Source: Levilinea sp.
GTDB lineage: Bacteria > Chloroflexota > Anaerolineae > Anaerolineales > Anaerolineaceae
Direction: 5' to 3'
DNA: 46,043 nt
Assembly: GCA_029975215.1 (NCBI GenBank)
Contig: JARKPO010000033.1
Coordinates: 1-46,043 of the forward strand
A program made the translations under genes and the position numbers. The notes below the pieces were generated by a model that searched no databases, was not told where the DNA came from, and worked only from the letters and a program-made list of their open reading frames with translations. Of this stretch, positions 9,421 to 18,000 are shown piece by piece (the stretch's first letter is position 1; each line of letters begins with the position of its first letter).

Positions 9421-9936
9421 ATGTTCTCAGCCATTTTTCAGCGCGGCGCTGTGCTGCGCACCCGGCGCAATCATGCCCTGGAACACGCGACGTTACAAAT
9501 CTTAGCCCGCAGGAACCCCCACCGTTCGCTGGCGGGGTATTCGGACCCCGGCGGGTTTTGGGTGGTGGGGAACACCGACCCTATCGAACTGGAAGAAGCG
9601 ATCGAAGAGGCGCTCAAGCGCCTGCGCGGTGGGGAACGCGGCCTGGCGGTGCACCCGCACTGCGGCACCAACTTCGCCGTGTCGGGTTTGGCGGCGGGGG
9701 CGGCGGCCTGGCTGGCCATGCTGGGCGCGGACGGCAGTTTCCGGCGCAAGTTGGACCGTTTGCCCACAGCCGTGACCCTGGCGACCCTGGCGCTGATCGC
9801 TGCCCAGCCCTTCGGGCCGGCGCTGCAGGCGCAGGTGACCACAGAGGCCAATCTGGGCGCGTTACAGCTGAAGGCGATTAACCAATACGTGCGCGGCCAG
9901 GTGGTGACCCACCGGGTGAAAACCTGCGGCGGCTGA
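9421..9936 (+). CDS. DUF6391-like membrane protein
   Basis: The 171-residue protein starts with a RTRRNHALEHATLQILARR segment followed by a glycine-rich GYSDPGGFWV stretch, an acidic helix (EEAIEEALKRLRGGER) and HPHCGTNF, then two hydrophobic helices (about 82-103 and 119-136). This matches, from memory, the DUF6391 family seen mainly in cyanobacteria and Chloroflexota. The function is unknown. The conserved His, Glu and Cys could bind metal, but that is only inference. It lies 17 bases after the PucC-family gene with its own AAAGGA ribosome site. Confidence 0.7.
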   Translation: MFSAIFQRGAVLRTRRNHALEHATLQILARRNPHRSLAGYSDPGGFWVVGNTDPIELEEAIEEALKRLRGGERGLAVHPHCGTNFAVSGLAAGAAAWLAMLGADGSFRRKLDRLPTAVTLATLALIAAQPFGPALQAQVTTEANLGALQLKAINQYVRGQVVTHRVKTCGG

Positions 9937-9945
9937 GATCTGCCG

Positions 9946-9951
9946 TATAAT
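9946..9951 (+). promoter_or_regulatory. -10 element upstream of holA
   Basis: A perfect TATAAT lies 10 bases after the DUF6391 stop codon and about 33 bases before the holA start. No convincing -35 hexamer is found at 16-18 bases upstream, so it may be a weak internal promoter. Confidence 0.35.
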
Positions 9952-9984
9952 TTCTGAAACCCCCGTTTTTTTGGAGCGCCTCTT

Positions 9985-11013
9985 TTGACCTCGGTTCAGG
10001 TTTGGATTCTGCACGGTGATGATGAAATCGCCATCCGCCACGCGGTGGATAGGCTGCTGGCCCCGTTGAACGCTTCCGGCATGCTGGACCTCAACCTGAC
10101 CCGTCTGGACGGGCGGCAGGCCAGTGAAGATGAGCTGCGTGGGGCTGCGGGCGCCATCCCCTTCTTATCCGAATATCGCATAGTGGTGCTGAGCCACCCA
10201 TTGGCACGCCTGGCCGATAAAAAAGCGCGGGAGCGTTTCCTGGCATGGCTGGATGGGCTGCCGCCCACCACACGCCTGGTGATGACCCTGGATGACCAGC
10301 TGAAGCTCAAGAAAAAGGATAACCAGTTCGTTTGGGAATGGGAGACGCTGCAGGATAAGCATTGGCTGAGCGAATGGGCGCGGCGCGACCCCAAGGCACG
10401 CAAGATGGAAGGCTACAGCCTGCCCAAACCGGAAGAGATGCCGGGCTGGATTGTGAAAAAGGCGCGTGATTTTGGGGGCGAATTTAGCCCTGACGCGGCT
10501 CAGGTGCTGGCCGGGCACACCGGCAGCGATACGCGCTGGACGGAGCTGGAAATTGAAAAGCTGCTCACCTATGTGGACCGCAGCCGGGCGGTGAGCGTGG
10601 AGGATGTGGAAACGCTGACGGCCCCCGGCACACAGGCCACCGTGTTTCAACTGGTGGATGCGCTGGCAGAGGGCAGCGCGCGCAAGGCCCAGCGCATTTT
10701 GCACCAGCTGCTGGCCGAAGAGGACGCTATGGCCCTGTTCGGCATGATCATCCGCCAATACCGCCTGCTGATTTTGGCGCGGGAGCTGCTGGACGACGGC
10801 ATCAGTCAGCCGGACGAAGCTGCGCGGCGCTGCGGCGAACCGCCCTTTGTGATGAAGAAGGCCTTCCCGCAGGCGCGGCGCTACAGCCTGGAGCAGCTGA
10901 AAGTTATTTACCGCCGCCTGCTGGCGATGGATTTGGCCTCTAAGGGGCGCGGCGATAAGCTGCCGCTGGAGGCAGCCCTGGATTTGTTGGTGACCGAGAT
11001 GGAGCGGGGCTAG
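9985..11013 (+). CDS. holA: DNA polymerase III subunit delta
   Basis: The 342-residue protein has the HolA layout: an N-terminal AAA+-like domain opening with WILHGDDEIAIRHAVDRL, a central FLSEYRIVVL segment, a helical lid, and a C-terminal collar domain with FQLVDALAEG and the RQYRLLILARELL helix typical of the family. It is the clamp-loader subunit that opens the sliding clamp. The gene begins with TTG at 9985, with GGAG about 8 bases upstream; no better ATG exists in frame. It ends tail-to-tail with the minus-strand hydrolase gene, sharing a CTAG that provides both stop codons. Confidence 0.92.
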   Translation: MTSVQVWILHGDDEIAIRHAVDRLLAPLNASGMLDLNLTRLDGRQASEDELRGAAGAIPFLSEYRIVVLSHPLARLADKKARERFLAWLDGLPPTTRLVMTLDDQLKLKKKDNQFVWEWETLQDKHWLSEWARRDPKARKMEGYSLPKPEEMPGWIVKKARDFGGEFSPDAAQVLAGHTGSDTRWTELEIEKLLTYVDRSRAVSVEDVETLTAPGTQATVFQLVDALAEGSARKAQRILHQLLAEEDAMALFGMIIRQYRLLILARELLDDGISQPDEAARRCGEPPFVMKKAFPQARRYSLEQLKVIYRRLLAMDLASKGRGDKLPLEAALDLLVTEMERG

Positions 11014-11774
11014 GCGTCCAGCAGCACGGCGCGCCCCAGCTCACCGAAGACCTGGGCTGCGGCGGTCTCATCATTGAAGCCGTGGGTCAGCAGGAACACC
11101 TGGCGTCCGCTGGTGTAGCCCCAGTCGTGGAGGATGCCGCTGAGCGAGCCGGTTTTGTGGTGAAAGGTGAGCGTGTCGCGGGGGATATCGCGCATCAGCA
11201 GGTTGTCATCCTGGCAGGAGGCCAGCAGCGAATCGGCGAAACTGCGCTGGTGGGGGGGCAGCTGTTCCAAGAGGGGGTAAAGGCGCATGCAGTCCTGGGG
11301 GGTGATCCAGTTATCCAGCCCGCGCTGGCGGGCTTCCAGATCCATCATCTTGCGCTGCAAGCGTACACCGGTTAACCCCAGGCGCTGAAAAGTCTCGTTG
11401 GCGCGCTGCATGCCCACCCGCTGGAGGATCAGGTTGGTGCACAGGTTGTCGGAGAGGGCGATCATCAGGCGCAGCACATCGCCGTAGGGCAGCTGGCGGG
11501 TGAGCATCTGCCAGGCGAAGCCGGCCCCCTGCACCTGCGGCTCGGCGTCCAGATGACAAAGCGCATTCGAATCCACCTGTCCTTCACGTTCGAGGAGGAG
11601 CCAGGCCAGCAGCAGGGGCACTTTGATGATGGAAGCCGAGGGAAAACGCTCAGCATTGGCAAAGAAAACCGGCGATTGGCCTTGAATCTGCCAAAAAACG
11701 GCATAAGAGCCGCCCAAAGACGTGATTTTTGTCAAAATGACGTTCAGGTTCATATGATTAATTATATCGTTCAT
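11010..11774 (-). CDS. class A beta-lactamase-like serine hydrolase without signal peptide
   Basis: The protein (254 residues from the first ATG) has the three penicillin-recognising motifs in the right order: S48-I-I-K51, S108-D-N110 and K207-T-G209. A Glu-containing loop lies near 147, where class A enzymes keep their deacylating Glu. The fold is thus class A beta-lactamase or a related D,D-peptidase. Unusually there is no signal peptide or lipobox. The ATG at 11774 has no ribosome site, while the internal ATG at 11753 lies directly at the expected start of a transcript from TATAAT (11761-11766), so the true product may be the 247-residue form made from a leaderless mRNA. The substrate is unknown; cell-wall peptides or beta-lactams are only possible. 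Confidence 0.8.
   Translation of the reverse strand: MNDIINHMNLNVILTKITSLGGSYAVFWQIQGQSPVFFANAERFPSASIIKVPLLLAWLLLEREGQVDSNALCHLDAEPQVQGAGFAWQMLTRQLPYGDVLRLMIALSDNLCTNLILQRVGMQRANETFQRLGLTGVRLQRKMMDLEARQRGLDNWITPQDCMRLYPLLEQLPPHQRSFADSLLASCQDDNLLMRDIPRDTLTFHHKTGSLSGILHDWGYTSGRQVFLLTHGFNDETAAAQVFGELGRAVLLDA
11761..11766 (-). promoter_or_regulatory. -10 element of the serine hydrolase gene
   Basis: The minus strand reads TATAAT at 11766-11761. Transcription would begin near 11754, one base before the ATG at 11753, predicting a leaderless message and favouring the shorter protein. The -35 is poor. Confidence 0.45.
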
Positions 11775-11806
11775 CGCTGTTTGACGTGATGATTATCTTG
11801 TGACGT

Positions 11807-11835
11807 TTGACAAAGATGTTCAATCAAGGTACAAT
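11807..11835 (+). promoter_or_regulatory. strong sigma-70-type promoter of the opp operon
   Basis: TTGACA at 11807-11812 and TACAAT at 11830-11835 are separated by exactly 17 bases, a near-consensus promoter. It would give a leader of about 80 bases before oppD. Confidence 0.85.
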
Positions 11836-11921
11836 GCTAGAGACTTATACTGCTTGCCAAGGGCAAAGCGAGGATCCATTGTTCGTATCCCCAAAAATCC
11901 ATCTCCAGAGGGCATAGCTGC

Positions 11922-12908
11922 ATGGCCGAAATACTGAATGTACAAGGCCTCGAAACGCAGTTCCGCACCCGCGAAGGCACCGTTCATGCAGTGAACGGAG
12001 TCTCGTTTTCTTTGAAGGAAGGCGAGACGTTAGGCATCGTGGGCGAAAGCGGCTGCGGTAAGAGCGTAACGGTAATGTCGATGTTGCGCCTGATCCCATC
12101 TCCGCCAGGCAAGGTTGTAGCGGGGAGCGCGATGTATCAGGGAAAAGATCTCCTCAAAGCGACTGATGAGGAAATCCGTCACATTCGCGGCTCGCAAATC
12201 AGCATGGTGTTTCAGGACCCGATGACGTCCTTCAACCCGGTGCTGACCATCGGCCGACAGGTTGCAGAACCGTTGGAAATTCACTCAGCGGTCTCGCGCC
12301 AACAAGCCTATGATCGGGCGGCAGAAATGCTGGCGATGGTGGGCATCCCGAATGCGAAGGACCGGCTCAACGATTACCCCCATCAGTTTTCCGGGGGTAT
12401 GCGTCAACGTGTGATGATCGCCATGTCGCTGATCTGTACCCCGCAGATTCTGATTGCGGATGAGCCGACCACGGCTCTGGATGTGACCATTCAGGCGCAG
12501 ATTGTGGATCTGGTGAAACGCCTGCGTGATGAACTTGGGATGGCCATTATTTGGATTACTCACGACCTCGGCATTATTGCGGGTCTGGCGGATCGGGTGG
12601 CAGTCATGTACGGCGGTTTCATTATTGAGCACGCGCCGGTGAAAGAACTGTACACCAACCCGACCCACCCCTATACGATGGGTTTGTTGGGCAGCCTGCC
12701 TCGCCTGGATGGGAGTGGGCGCCAACGCCTGACCTCGATTGAAGGCATACCGCCGGTGCTCTTGGAAGCCCCGCACTTCTGCCCGTTTGCGCCGCGCTGC
12801 AAGTACGCCGTGGACCGCTGCTGGAATGAAAACCCGGGCGACTTCAACGTCGGCCCCGATCATACCGCTGCTTGCTGGGTGGACACTAAGACTGGGAGAG
12901 AACGCTAA
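11922..12908 (+). CDS. oppD: oligopeptide ABC transporter ATP-binding protein OppD
   Basis: The 328-residue ATPase has Walker A GESGCGKS (41-48), the ABC signature FSGGMRQRV (about 156-164), Walker B with [14 protein letters not shown], and the C-terminal oligopeptide/dipeptide extension containing [15 protein letters not shown] and a cysteine-rich [14 protein letters not shown] stretch that in this family may bind an iron-sulfur cluster or metal. With OppF it powers peptide import through OppB and OppC. It is the first gene of a five-gene operon and ends one base before oppF. Confidence 0.93.
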   Translation: MAEILNVQGLETQFRTREGTVHAVNGVSFSLKEGETLGIVGESGCGKSVTVMSMLRLIPSPPGKVVAGSAMYQGKDLLKATDEEIRHIRGSQISMVFQDPMTSFNPVLTIGRQVAEPLEIHSAVSRQQAYDRAAEMLAMVGIPNAKDRLNDYPHQFSGGMRQRVMIAMSLICTPQILIADEPTTALDVTIQAQIVDLVKRLRDELGMAIIWITHDLGIIAGLADRVAVMYGGFIIEHAPVKELYTNPTHPYTMGLLGSLPRLDGSGRQRLTSIEGIPPVLLEAPHFCPFAPRCKYAVDRCWNENPGDFNVGPDHTAACWVDTKTGRER

Positions 12909-12909
12909 T

Positions 12910-13890
12910 ATGACATCCAACAAAGTTCTCCTTCGTGTTGAAAACCTGGTAAAGCATTTCCCGATCAAAAAAGGTGTGCTGATTCAGAAACAGGTCGGAG
13001 CGGTGCGCGCCGTGGACGGCGTGAGCTTTAATATTTTCGAAGGCGAGACCCTCGGTTTGGTAGGGGAGTCTGGCTGCGGCAAATCCACCACGGGCCGCGC
13101 CATTTTGCAGCTGCACCGCCCCACTTCTGGATCTGTGTTTTTTGGGGATAAAGATCTGGTAGCCCTCAAGGGTGAAGAGCTGCGCCATATGCGCCGCAAG
13201 ATGCAGATGATCTTCCAGGATCCCTACGCCAGCCTGAACCCGCGCATGACCGTGGGTGAGATCGTGGGTGAGCCGATGATCATCCACGAAACCCACAAGG
13301 GCAAAGAAGTTCATGACCGCGTGGAACACCTGTTGAAGCTGGTGGGTTTGAACGCCGCTTTTGCCAACCGCTACCCCCATGAATTTTCGGGCGGCCAGCG
13401 GCAGCGCATCGGTGTGGCCCGCGCTTTGGCCCTGGAACCGTCGCTGATCGTCTGCGACGAGCCCATCTCGGCCCTGGATGTGTCCGTTCAAGCACAGGTG
13501 GTCAACCTGCTGGAAGACCTTCAGGAACAGTTGGGCCTGACCTACTTGTTTATTGCCCACGACCTTTCGATGGTGCGCCATATCAGCGACCGCGTGGCCG
13601 TGATGTATTTGGGTGTGATTGCGGAACTGACCACTCGGGATGAGCTTTACAACAACCCGCTGCACCCCTATACCCAGGCGCTGCTTTCCGCGGTGCCGAT
13701 CCCGGATCCGTTGGCCGAGGAGAAACGCCAGCGCATCATCCTGCAAGGGGATGTGCCTTCTCCCATCAATCCGCCCTCTGGGTGCCACTTCCGCACCCGC
13801 TGCCCGCTGGCTACCACGATTTGTGCGGAAGCCAAGCCTGAGTTCCGTGAGGTAAGTCCTGGTCACTTTGTGGCTTGCCACCTGGTATAA
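12910..13890 (+). CDS. oppF: oligopeptide ABC transporter ATP-binding protein OppF
   Basis: The 326-residue protein is the second ATPase: Walker A GESGCGKS (52-59), signature FSGGQRQRI, Walker [15 protein letters not shown], and the C-terminal extension with [16 protein letters not shown] and [14 protein letters not shown]. The [12 protein letters not shown] segment before Walker A is typical of OppF/DppF. I chose the ATG at 12910, which follows GGGAGAG and lies one base after the oppD stop; an upstream in-frame start would be inside oppD. The stop codon overlaps the -10 of a promoter for oppA. Confidence 0.93.
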   Translation: MTSNKVLLRVENLVKHFPIKKGVLIQKQVGAVRAVDGVSFNIFEGETLGLVGESGCGKSTTGRAILQLHRPTSGSVFFGDKDLVALKGEELRHMRRKMQMIFQDPYASLNPRMTVGEIVGEPMIIHETHKGKEVHDRVEHLLKLVGLNAAFANRYPHEFSGGQRQRIGVARALALEPSLIVCDEPISALDVSVQAQVVNLLEDLQEQLGLTYLFIAHDLSMVRHISDRVAVMYLGVIAELTTRDELYNNPLHPYTQALLSAVPIPDPLAEEKRQRIILQGDVPSPINPPSGCHFRTRCPLATTICAEAKPEFREVSPGHFVACHLV

Positions 13891-13891
13891 T
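13883..13891 (+). promoter_or_regulatory. extended -10 promoter for oppA
   Basis: TGGTATAAT at 13883-13891 is a perfect extended -10 (TGn-TATAAT) overlapping the oppF stop codon. It lacks a good -35. It would start a separate oppA transcript near 13898, giving more binding protein than ATPase. Confidence 0.6.
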
Positions 13892-13897
13892 TTTTCC

Positions 13898-13908
13898 AAG
13901 GAGGTGAT
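13898..13908 (+). promoter_or_regulatory. full-length Shine-Dalgarno sequence in the oppA leader
   Basis: AAGGAGGTGAT is a complete match to the usual anti-Shine-Dalgarno end of 16S rRNA. It lies about 83 bases before the oppA ATG, which has its own AGGAGGAGA. The only in-frame ATG (13907) is too close to it. Seven bases after GGAGG, a basic 29-codon frame opens with ACG (13912-14001) and overlaps the oppA start. Confidence 0.5.
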
Positions 13909-13990
13909 GCTACGGCTAAAAGAGGTCCAGTTAAACGCAAGTGCCAAGCTTACAAGCAGTTCGTATCCATCTCTACTAGGAGGAGAAAGA

Positions 13991-15766
13991 ATGCGTTCTA
14001 AGTTATTTGCTGTTGCAGCACTGCTGATCGTCGCCAGCATGGTTTTGGCCGCCTGCCAACCTGCTGCTGCGCCGGCCCCCGAGACCATCGTCCAGACCGT
14101 TGTGGTCGAGGGCGAGGTTAAAGAAGTCGTCGTGACCGCCACCCCCGCTCCCGAAGCGGCCAAGCCCGCGGTCCTGCGCATCAACCTGGGGACCTACCCC
14201 GACACGATCGACCCCCAGAAGTCGTCCTTCGTCAACGAAATTGCTCACCTCAAGTTGATGTACGAAGGTCTGACCCGTCTGGATGGCGATCTGAACACCA
14301 TCCCCGCCGCGGCTGAGAAATGGGAATACAACGCCGACGCCACCGAGATTACCTTCACGATGCGCCCCGGCCTCACCTACAGCGACGGAACCCTGCTCAA
14401 TGCCAAGCGCTTCGAGTACTCGATCCTGCGCAACATTGACCCCGCTACCGCTGGTGAATATGCCGCCATCACTGACGACATCAAGGGCGCGATTGAATGG
14501 CGCACCGCTGATGTTGCTAACCTGAGCGAAGAAGAACTCGCCACCCTGAAGGCTGGTGTGATGGTTCAGGCGCTTGACGATGCTGGCCAGCCCTGCACCG
14601 ACTACGAACAGACCACCTGCAATACCCTGAAGATCGGTCTTGCCCAACCCGCCCCCTACTTCCATGTTGTGATGGGCCTGTGGGTCACCTTCCCCGCGAA
14701 GGAAGAACTGATCGCCGAGGGTGGCGACATCTGGTGGAACGCCTCCAAGTTCCATGTTGGTAACGGCCCCTTCGTTCTCCAGAACCTGGAGCCCTTCGTC
14801 CGCGCGTACTTCGTCCCCAATGCGGCCTACTGGCGCGGCGCCGCGACCTATGACATCGAATACCGCTACATCACCGATGGCGCGGTTTCCTTCGAAGCCT
14901 ACAAGAACAACGAATTCGATATCGTTCCCCTGGGTGCTGAAGACCTGGCCACCGTGCAGAACGACGCCGTCCTGAGCAAAGAAGCTCAGATCTACCCCGG
15001 CTCCTGCACCTTCGCGCTCATGTTCCACCAGCTCAAGGAACCCTTCACCGATCAGAAGGTTCGCGAAGCGTTCTCCTACGCTCTCGACCGCGAAACCTGG
15101 GTGAAGGACGTGCTCAAGGGCCTCGGCTCTTCCACCCTGACCTGGATCCCCAAGGGCTTCCCCGGCTACGATGCTGAGGAAAATCGCTGGGGCTTCGATC
15201 CCGAAGCCGCCAAGAAGGCGATTGCTGAATCCAGCTACGGCTCGGTCGACAAACTGCCCGAAATCACCGCCACCTTCGGCGACACCCCCCGCAACCGCGT
15301 TCGCTGGGAGTGGATGGTTGCCAAGTGGAAGGAAGTCCTGGGCGTGGATGTGAAACTCAACCCCGTGGAATCCACCACCTTCACCGGCCTGACCAAAGAC
15401 ATCAAGACGGCCCCGCAGATGTTCATCCTCGGTTGGTGCGCTGACTACCCGGATCCCCAGAACTGGCTCTCCGTGTACTGGAAGACCGGCGCGTTTGGCG
15501 AGCGGATTGGCTACTCCAACCCCGAACTCGACGCCCTGTTGGCCCAGGCTGACAGCACCATCGATCCCGAAGCCCGCATGAAACTGTATGCCGACGCCCA
15601 GCGTCTTTTGACCGACGGCGCCCCGGTGGCCTTCATGTGGAACAACGTCAACAGCTACCTGGTCAAGCCGTGGGTCAAGGGCATCATCCAGACCCCGCAG
15701 GACTCCGGCTGGGTGGGCGACAACGACCCGCTGACCATCACCATCGACACCACCATGGTTCCGTAA
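13991..15766 (+). CDS. oppA: oligopeptide ABC transporter substrate-binding lipoprotein OppA
   Basis: The 591-residue protein has a lipoprotein signal with a lipobox ending at Cys22 (VLAAC), an Ala/Pro linker, and the family 5 solute-binding fold (LRINLGTYPDTIDPQ opening, SDGTLLNAKRFEYSI, then VREAFSYALDRETWV in the second lobe). It captures peptides outside the membrane and delivers them to OppBC. I chose the ATG at 13991 after AGGAGGAGA because it restores the signal peptide; the frame stays open upstream. The codons strongly favour C at the third position, a sign of high expression. A GC-rich stem-loop follows and separates it from oppB. Confidence 0.93.
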   Translation: MRSKLFAVAALLIVASMVLAACQPAAAPAPETIVQTVVVEGEVKEVVVTATPAPEAAKPAVLRINLGTYPDTIDPQKSSFVNEIAHLKLMYEGLTRLDGDLNTIPAAAEKWEYNADATEITFTMRPGLTYSDGTLLNAKRFEYSILRNIDPATAGEYAAITDDIKGAIEWRTADVANLSEEELATLKAGVMVQALDDAGQPCTDYEQTTCNTLKIGLAQPAPYFHVVMGLWVTFPAKEELIAEGGDIWWNASKFHVGNGPFVLQNLEPFVRAYFVPNAAYWRGAATYDIEYRYITDGAVSFEAYKNNEFDIVPLGAEDLATVQNDAVLSKEAQIYPGSCTFALMFHQLKEPFTDQKVREAFSYALDRETWVKDVLKGLGSSTLTWIPKGFPGYDAEENRWGFDPEAAKKAIAESSYGSVDKLPEITATFGDTPRNRVRWEWMVAKWKEVLGVDVKLNPVESTTFTGLTKDIKTAPQMFILGWCADYPDPQNWLSVYWKTGAFGERIGYSNPELDALLAQADSTIDPEARMKLYADAQRLLTDGAPVAFMWNNVNSYLVKPWVKGIIQTPQDSGWVGDNDPLTITIDTTMVP

Positions 15767-15816
15767 GGATCCCTGGCAAAATCGAAACACTGTAAGATCT
15801 AGCAACCTGTAATTCC

Positions 15817-15853
15817 GCTGGTCGGCCTTGCCCTCCGGGCGGGGCCGACCAGC
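15817..15853 (+). terminator. GC-rich intercistronic stem-loop after oppA
   Basis: GCTGGTCGGCC (15817-15827) pairs perfectly with GGCCGACCAGC (15843-15853). Only a short CCTTTTG follows, so termination would be partial. It probably protects the oppA message or lowers expression of oppB and oppC downstream. Confidence 0.7.
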
Positions 15854-15892
15854 CCTTTTGAAGGACCCAAACCCTTTTACTAGGAAGATGCT

Positions 15893-16888
15893 ATGGGCAG
15901 ATTTGTTGTTCGGCGTTTGTTGTGGCTGATCCCGGTTATCCTGGTGGTTTCAGGTATTACCTTCATTCTGATGCACAGCGCCCCCGGTGGACCTTGGGAT
16001 CGGGATTTGAGCGCGCGCCAGGTGGACCCCAACACCCAGCGTTTGCTCAATGAGTACTACGGCCTGGACAAGCCGCTGTGGCGGCAGTTTGTGGCGTACA
16101 TTATTGGCGATTATGCGAAAGACGGTTCTTTTAAGTGCGGTTTGGTGTGCGGCAATCTTGGCCCCTCCTACCGACAGCGCGGCCTGACGATTCAACAAAT
16201 CCTCTTCAAGCCGCCGGAAGGAAAGAACTTCCTTTACAGCCGCTTTGGCTATTCGGTTCGCCTGGGTGTGTATGCCATGCTCTTCGCCGTTATTTTGGGC
16301 GTTCCCGCTGGCATCATCTCTGCGCTCAAACAAAATACATGGGCGGATTACATCAGCCTATTCATCGTGACCATCGGTATTTCGGTGCCAAACTTTGTGA
16401 TCGCGATCTTCCTGATTATTATCTTTGCTTCCTGGCTGCACGTGGTCAGTATTGTGCCGCGCAGTTGGGATCAGGTGGATGTCTGGCTTTTGCCCGCGGT
16501 CATTTTGGGCTTTGGCACCATGGCCCGTACAGCGCGCCTGACCCGTGCTTCCATGTTGGAAGTCATGCGCATGGACTATGTGCGCACGGCGCGTGCGAAA
16601 GGTATGGCCGAGCGTCTGGTTATCTTCCGCCACATGCTTAAGAACTCACTCATTCCGGTGGTGACAATGTTGGGCCCCTCCCTGGCGGCTTTGGTGACCG
16701 GCTCTTTCATTATCGAAACCATGTTTGGTTTCCCTGGGATGGGACGCGCATACGTTACGGCGATCGGACAACGTGATTATTCCATGATTATGGGAACCAC
16801 GTTGATTTATGCCATTTTGGTAGCGCTGGCTAACCTGAGCGTGGACCTGACCTACGTTCTGCTTGACCCGCGCATCCGATTGGATTAG
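15893..16888 (+). CDS. oppB: oligopeptide ABC transporter permease OppB
   Basis: The 331-residue protein begins with the conserved FVVRRLLWLIPVILVVSGIT first helix and an extracytoplasmic APGGPWD loop. Further helices follow from about residue 122, with the EAA loop carrying YVRTARAKGMAERLV that contacts the ATPases, and the ETMFGFPGMG segment typical of OppB/DppB. An insertion near residues 80-115 with two cysteines (FKCGLVCGN) is slightly longer than in E. coli OppB. It pairs with OppC; the genes are 12 bases apart. Confidence 0.93.
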   Translation: MGRFVVRRLLWLIPVILVVSGITFILMHSAPGGPWDRDLSARQVDPNTQRLLNEYYGLDKPLWRQFVAYIIGDYAKDGSFKCGLVCGNLGPSYRQRGLTIQQILFKPPEGKNFLYSRFGYSVRLGVYAMLFAVILGVPAGIISALKQNTWADYISLFIVTIGISVPNFVIAIFLIIIFASWLHVVSIVPRSWDQVDVWLLPAVILGFGTMARTARLTRASMLEVMRMDYVRTARAKGMAERLVIFRHMLKNSLIPVVTMLGPSLAALVTGSFIIETMFGFPGMGRAYVTAIGQRDYSMIMGTTLIYAILVALANLSVDLTYVLLDPRIRLD

Positions 16889-16900
16889 TGGAGGATTGCC

Positions 16901-17899
16901 ATGACGACTGCACATGATTCCGCAACTGAAACCAAAAATCGCATTGCTGCGTTGGAAGTTTCCACGCCGCAGCGCGACCTTTTGATGGATGGTCTCTACC
17001 GCCTGCTGCGCAACAAAGCCTCTGTTGTGGGCCTGATTATCATTGCCATCTTTGTTCTGGGTGCTTTGTTTGCCAATTATCTGGCTCCCTTCAGCCCCAT
17101 TCAGATCAATTCGGGCAAGGGCTTCCTGCCTCCGGCGTTTGTGGAAGTTGGCCCGAACGGCGCCAAGAGCGACCCGGCTTTCCTTTTCGGCACCGACACC
17201 CTGGGCCGCGACGTGCTGAGCCGTACCCTGTATGGAGCCCGCGTGTCCATGGTGGTGGGCTTCGTGCCGACCATCATCATCTTGATCGTGGGAACCGTCA
17301 TCGGCCTGATCTCCGGCTACCGCGGTGGGTGGGTGGATAACCTGCTCATGCGCCTGACGGATGTGGTGTATGCTTTCCCCGACCTACTGTTCTTCATCAT
17401 CATGATGATCACCCTGCGCGATACTTTCATCGGGCAAATGCTAAACGGCTTGTTTCTATTGTTTAGCTCGCTGGCCATCGTCAGCTGGGTGGGCGTGGCG
17501 CGCGTGGTGCGCGGGCAGGTGTTGTCTTTGAAAGAGAAAGAGTTTATCGAAGCCGCCCGCTGCATTGGTGCGCGCGATTCGCGCATCATGTTCCGCCATA
17601 TCCTGCCGAACAGCCTCGGCCCCATCATCATCATTTCGGCTATGTCTGTGCCGGGTATGATCATCACTGAGGCTATTCTGGGCTATTTGGGCCTGGGCCT
17701 GCGCCCCAGCACGAACCCCAAAGATTTCTTCATCACCTCCTGGGGTTCGCTCCTGCTGGAAGGCCAGACGGCCATCAACGCGCAGCCCTGGCTGCTGCTG
17801 CTGCCCGCCATCTGCGTTTCCTTGATTGTGTTGGCCTTCACCTTCGTGGGCGACGGTCTGCGCGACGCTTTGGATCCCCGCCTGCAGGGCACGCAGTAA
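16901..17899 (+). CDS. oppC: oligopeptide ABC transporter permease OppC
   Basis: The 332-residue permease has a soluble N-terminus, a first helix near 45-65, the FLFGTDTLGRDVLSRTLYGARVSM segment characteristic of OppC/DppC (quoted in part: GTDTLGRDVLSR), four more helices, and the EAA loop with EFIEAARCIGARDSRIMFRH (FIEAARCIGA). It forms the import channel with OppB. It ends the operon; a clear terminator follows 34 bases later. Confidence 0.93.
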   Translation: MTTAHDSATETKNRIAALEVSTPQRDLLMDGLYRLLRNKASVVGLIIIAIFVLGALFANYLAPFSPIQINSGKGFLPPAFVEVGPNGAKSDPAFLFGTDTLGRDVLSRTLYGARVSMVVGFVPTIIILIVGTVIGLISGYRGGWVDNLLMRLTDVVYAFPDLLFFIIMMITLRDTFIGQMLNGLFLLFSSLAIVSWVGVARVVRGQVLSLKEKEFIEAARCIGARDSRIMFRHILPNSLGPIIIISAMSVPGMIITEAILGYLGLGLRPSTNPKDFFITSWGSLLLEGQTAINAQPWLLLLPAICVSLIVLAFTFVGDGLRDALDPRLQGTQ

Positions 17900-17932
17900 A
17901 TTTCCTGGCTTTCCCTAGCCCATAGCAAAGCC

Positions 17933-17964
17933 AATCCCCTCCCAAACGGGAGGGGATTTTATTG
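17933..17964 (+). terminator. rho-independent terminator of the opp operon
   Basis: AATCCCCTCCC (17933-17943) pairs perfectly with GGGAGGGGATT (17948-17958) around an AAAC loop, followed by TTTATTG. The A and T ends make it usable from the minus strand as well, where deoB ends at 18001. Confidence 0.9.
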
Positions 17965-18000
17965 TTCTGCTGAAGGTGCTGAGAACAAGTGGGGCGGCTT

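Noticed and set aside
13868..13990. N-terminal extension of OppA from an upstream start
   Set aside because: It would bury the lipoprotein signal peptide; the ATG at 13991 has a strong ribosome site and a normal signal.
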